Source: Desulfobacterales bacterium
GTDB taxonomy: Bacteria > Desulfobacterota > Desulfobacteria > Desulfobacterales > UBA5852
Direction: 5' to 3'
DNA length: 5,931 nt
NCBI GenBank assembly: GCA_016735415.1
Contig: JAERRP010000144.1
Coordinates: 1 to 5,931, forward strand
Positions 5,726 to 5,931 of this stretch are shown here, one piece after another. A model generated the notes under the pieces. The model did not search any database and had not been told where the DNA came from. It saw only the letters and a program-made list of their open reading frames with translations. Made by a program: the position numbers and the translations under genes. Numbering within the stretch: the first letter of the stretch is position 1; every line of letters begins with the position of its first letter.

Positions 5726-5860
5726 GGGCTCGCGCAAAAATTAATTAGCAATTTTAAGCGTTGAGGCGCCCGCCCGGCAAGGCGTAAAAGCGCAGGAATA
5801 GCCGCCCTATTCCGAGCTTTGGCAACGCCGCCGGGCGGGATGCATCGGCGCTCAAAATGT
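5726..5860 (-). mobile_element. Foldback MITE-like element, copy 2 (truncated, inverted to copy 1)
   Basis: This segment matches the reverse complement of copy 1 from GGGCTCGCGCAAAAAT to AAAATGT, with 18 substitutions and one gap by hand alignment. The expected last 21 bases, including the second terminal repeat, are missing: the match ends at 5860 and unrelated sequence follows. The intact end is preceded by CTAA (5722-5725), again fitting a CTNAG target. The hairpin cap at 5795-5813, GGAATAG/CTATTCC, carries a compensatory pair change relative to copy 1. Non-coding; a truncated copy that could no longer move by itself even with a transposase supplied. Confidence 0.72.
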
Positions 5861-5885
5861 GCCCCTTGAAGACTGCAAAAAGACA

Positions 5886-5931
5886 ATGAAAAAAATTACA
5901 AAAACGCGCCGGCCTGATCATTATCTGGAGC
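5886..5931 (+). CDS. Possible start of a gene running off the right edge
   Basis: From the ATG at 5886 the frame stays open to the window end and encodes MKKITKTRRPDHYLE. The lysine-rich, A-rich beginning is typical of true N-termini, and it lies just beyond the truncated foldback element. There is no clear Shine-Dalgarno (upstream is GCAAAAAGACA) and only 15 codons are visible, so this is a weak call with no product. Confidence 0.2.
   Translation, partial: MKKITKTRRPDHYLE

Overview
The window looks like a chromosomal segment of a GC-rich anaerobe-type proteobacterium. The best guess is a Desulfobacterota (sulfate-reducer-like) genome. This is inferred from the gene styles (PilZ switch proteins, a YhdH/AcuI reductase, a ChrA chromate transporter next to a rhodanese, an IlvD of the PGCDKNMPG type), a sigma-54 promoter and many palindromic repeats. 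No rRNA or other taxonomic marker is present, so the assignment is tentative.

Left part (1-2000), plus strand: a small single-domain PilZ protein (115-426), an NADPH-dependent acrylyl-CoA reductase/quinone oxidoreductase of the YhdH/AcuI family (577-1584, with an inverted repeat just upstream of its Shine-Dalgarno), and a possible 84-residue protein with two membrane helices (1737-1991).

Middle (2043-4460): a minus-strand pair, chrA (2403-3764) then a rhodanese-domain sulfurtransferase (2043-2360), only 42 bases apart and probably one operon. Across a 345-base divergent intergenic region rich in short inverted repeats lies a plus-strand SpoIIAA-like/STAS-fold protein (4110-4460). It starts at GTG with a good ribosome-binding site and has a perfect 12-base palindrome directly upstream.

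Right part (4461-5931): a second PilZ protein on the minus strand (4602-4886), with a well-formed sigma-54 (-24/-12) promoter upstream. Then comes a decayed mobile-DNA zone. Two copies of a roughly 157-base foldback element lie in opposite orientation (5014-5170 complete, 5726-5860 truncated) and bracket an isolated fragment of dihydroxy-acid dehydratase (ilvD, about 5336-5599). A lone terminal-repeat-like sequence (4489-4507) outside the pair suggests a third relic. A possible new gene starts at the right edge.

Functionally, two c-di-GMP-type receptors sit at either end of a metabolic/stress cluster. The chrA-rhodanese pair fits oxyanion (chromate or related) handling. The most unusual part is the inverted pair of structured repeats enclosing the ilvD relic. 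I found no tRNA, rRNA, CRISPR array or complete insertion sequence.
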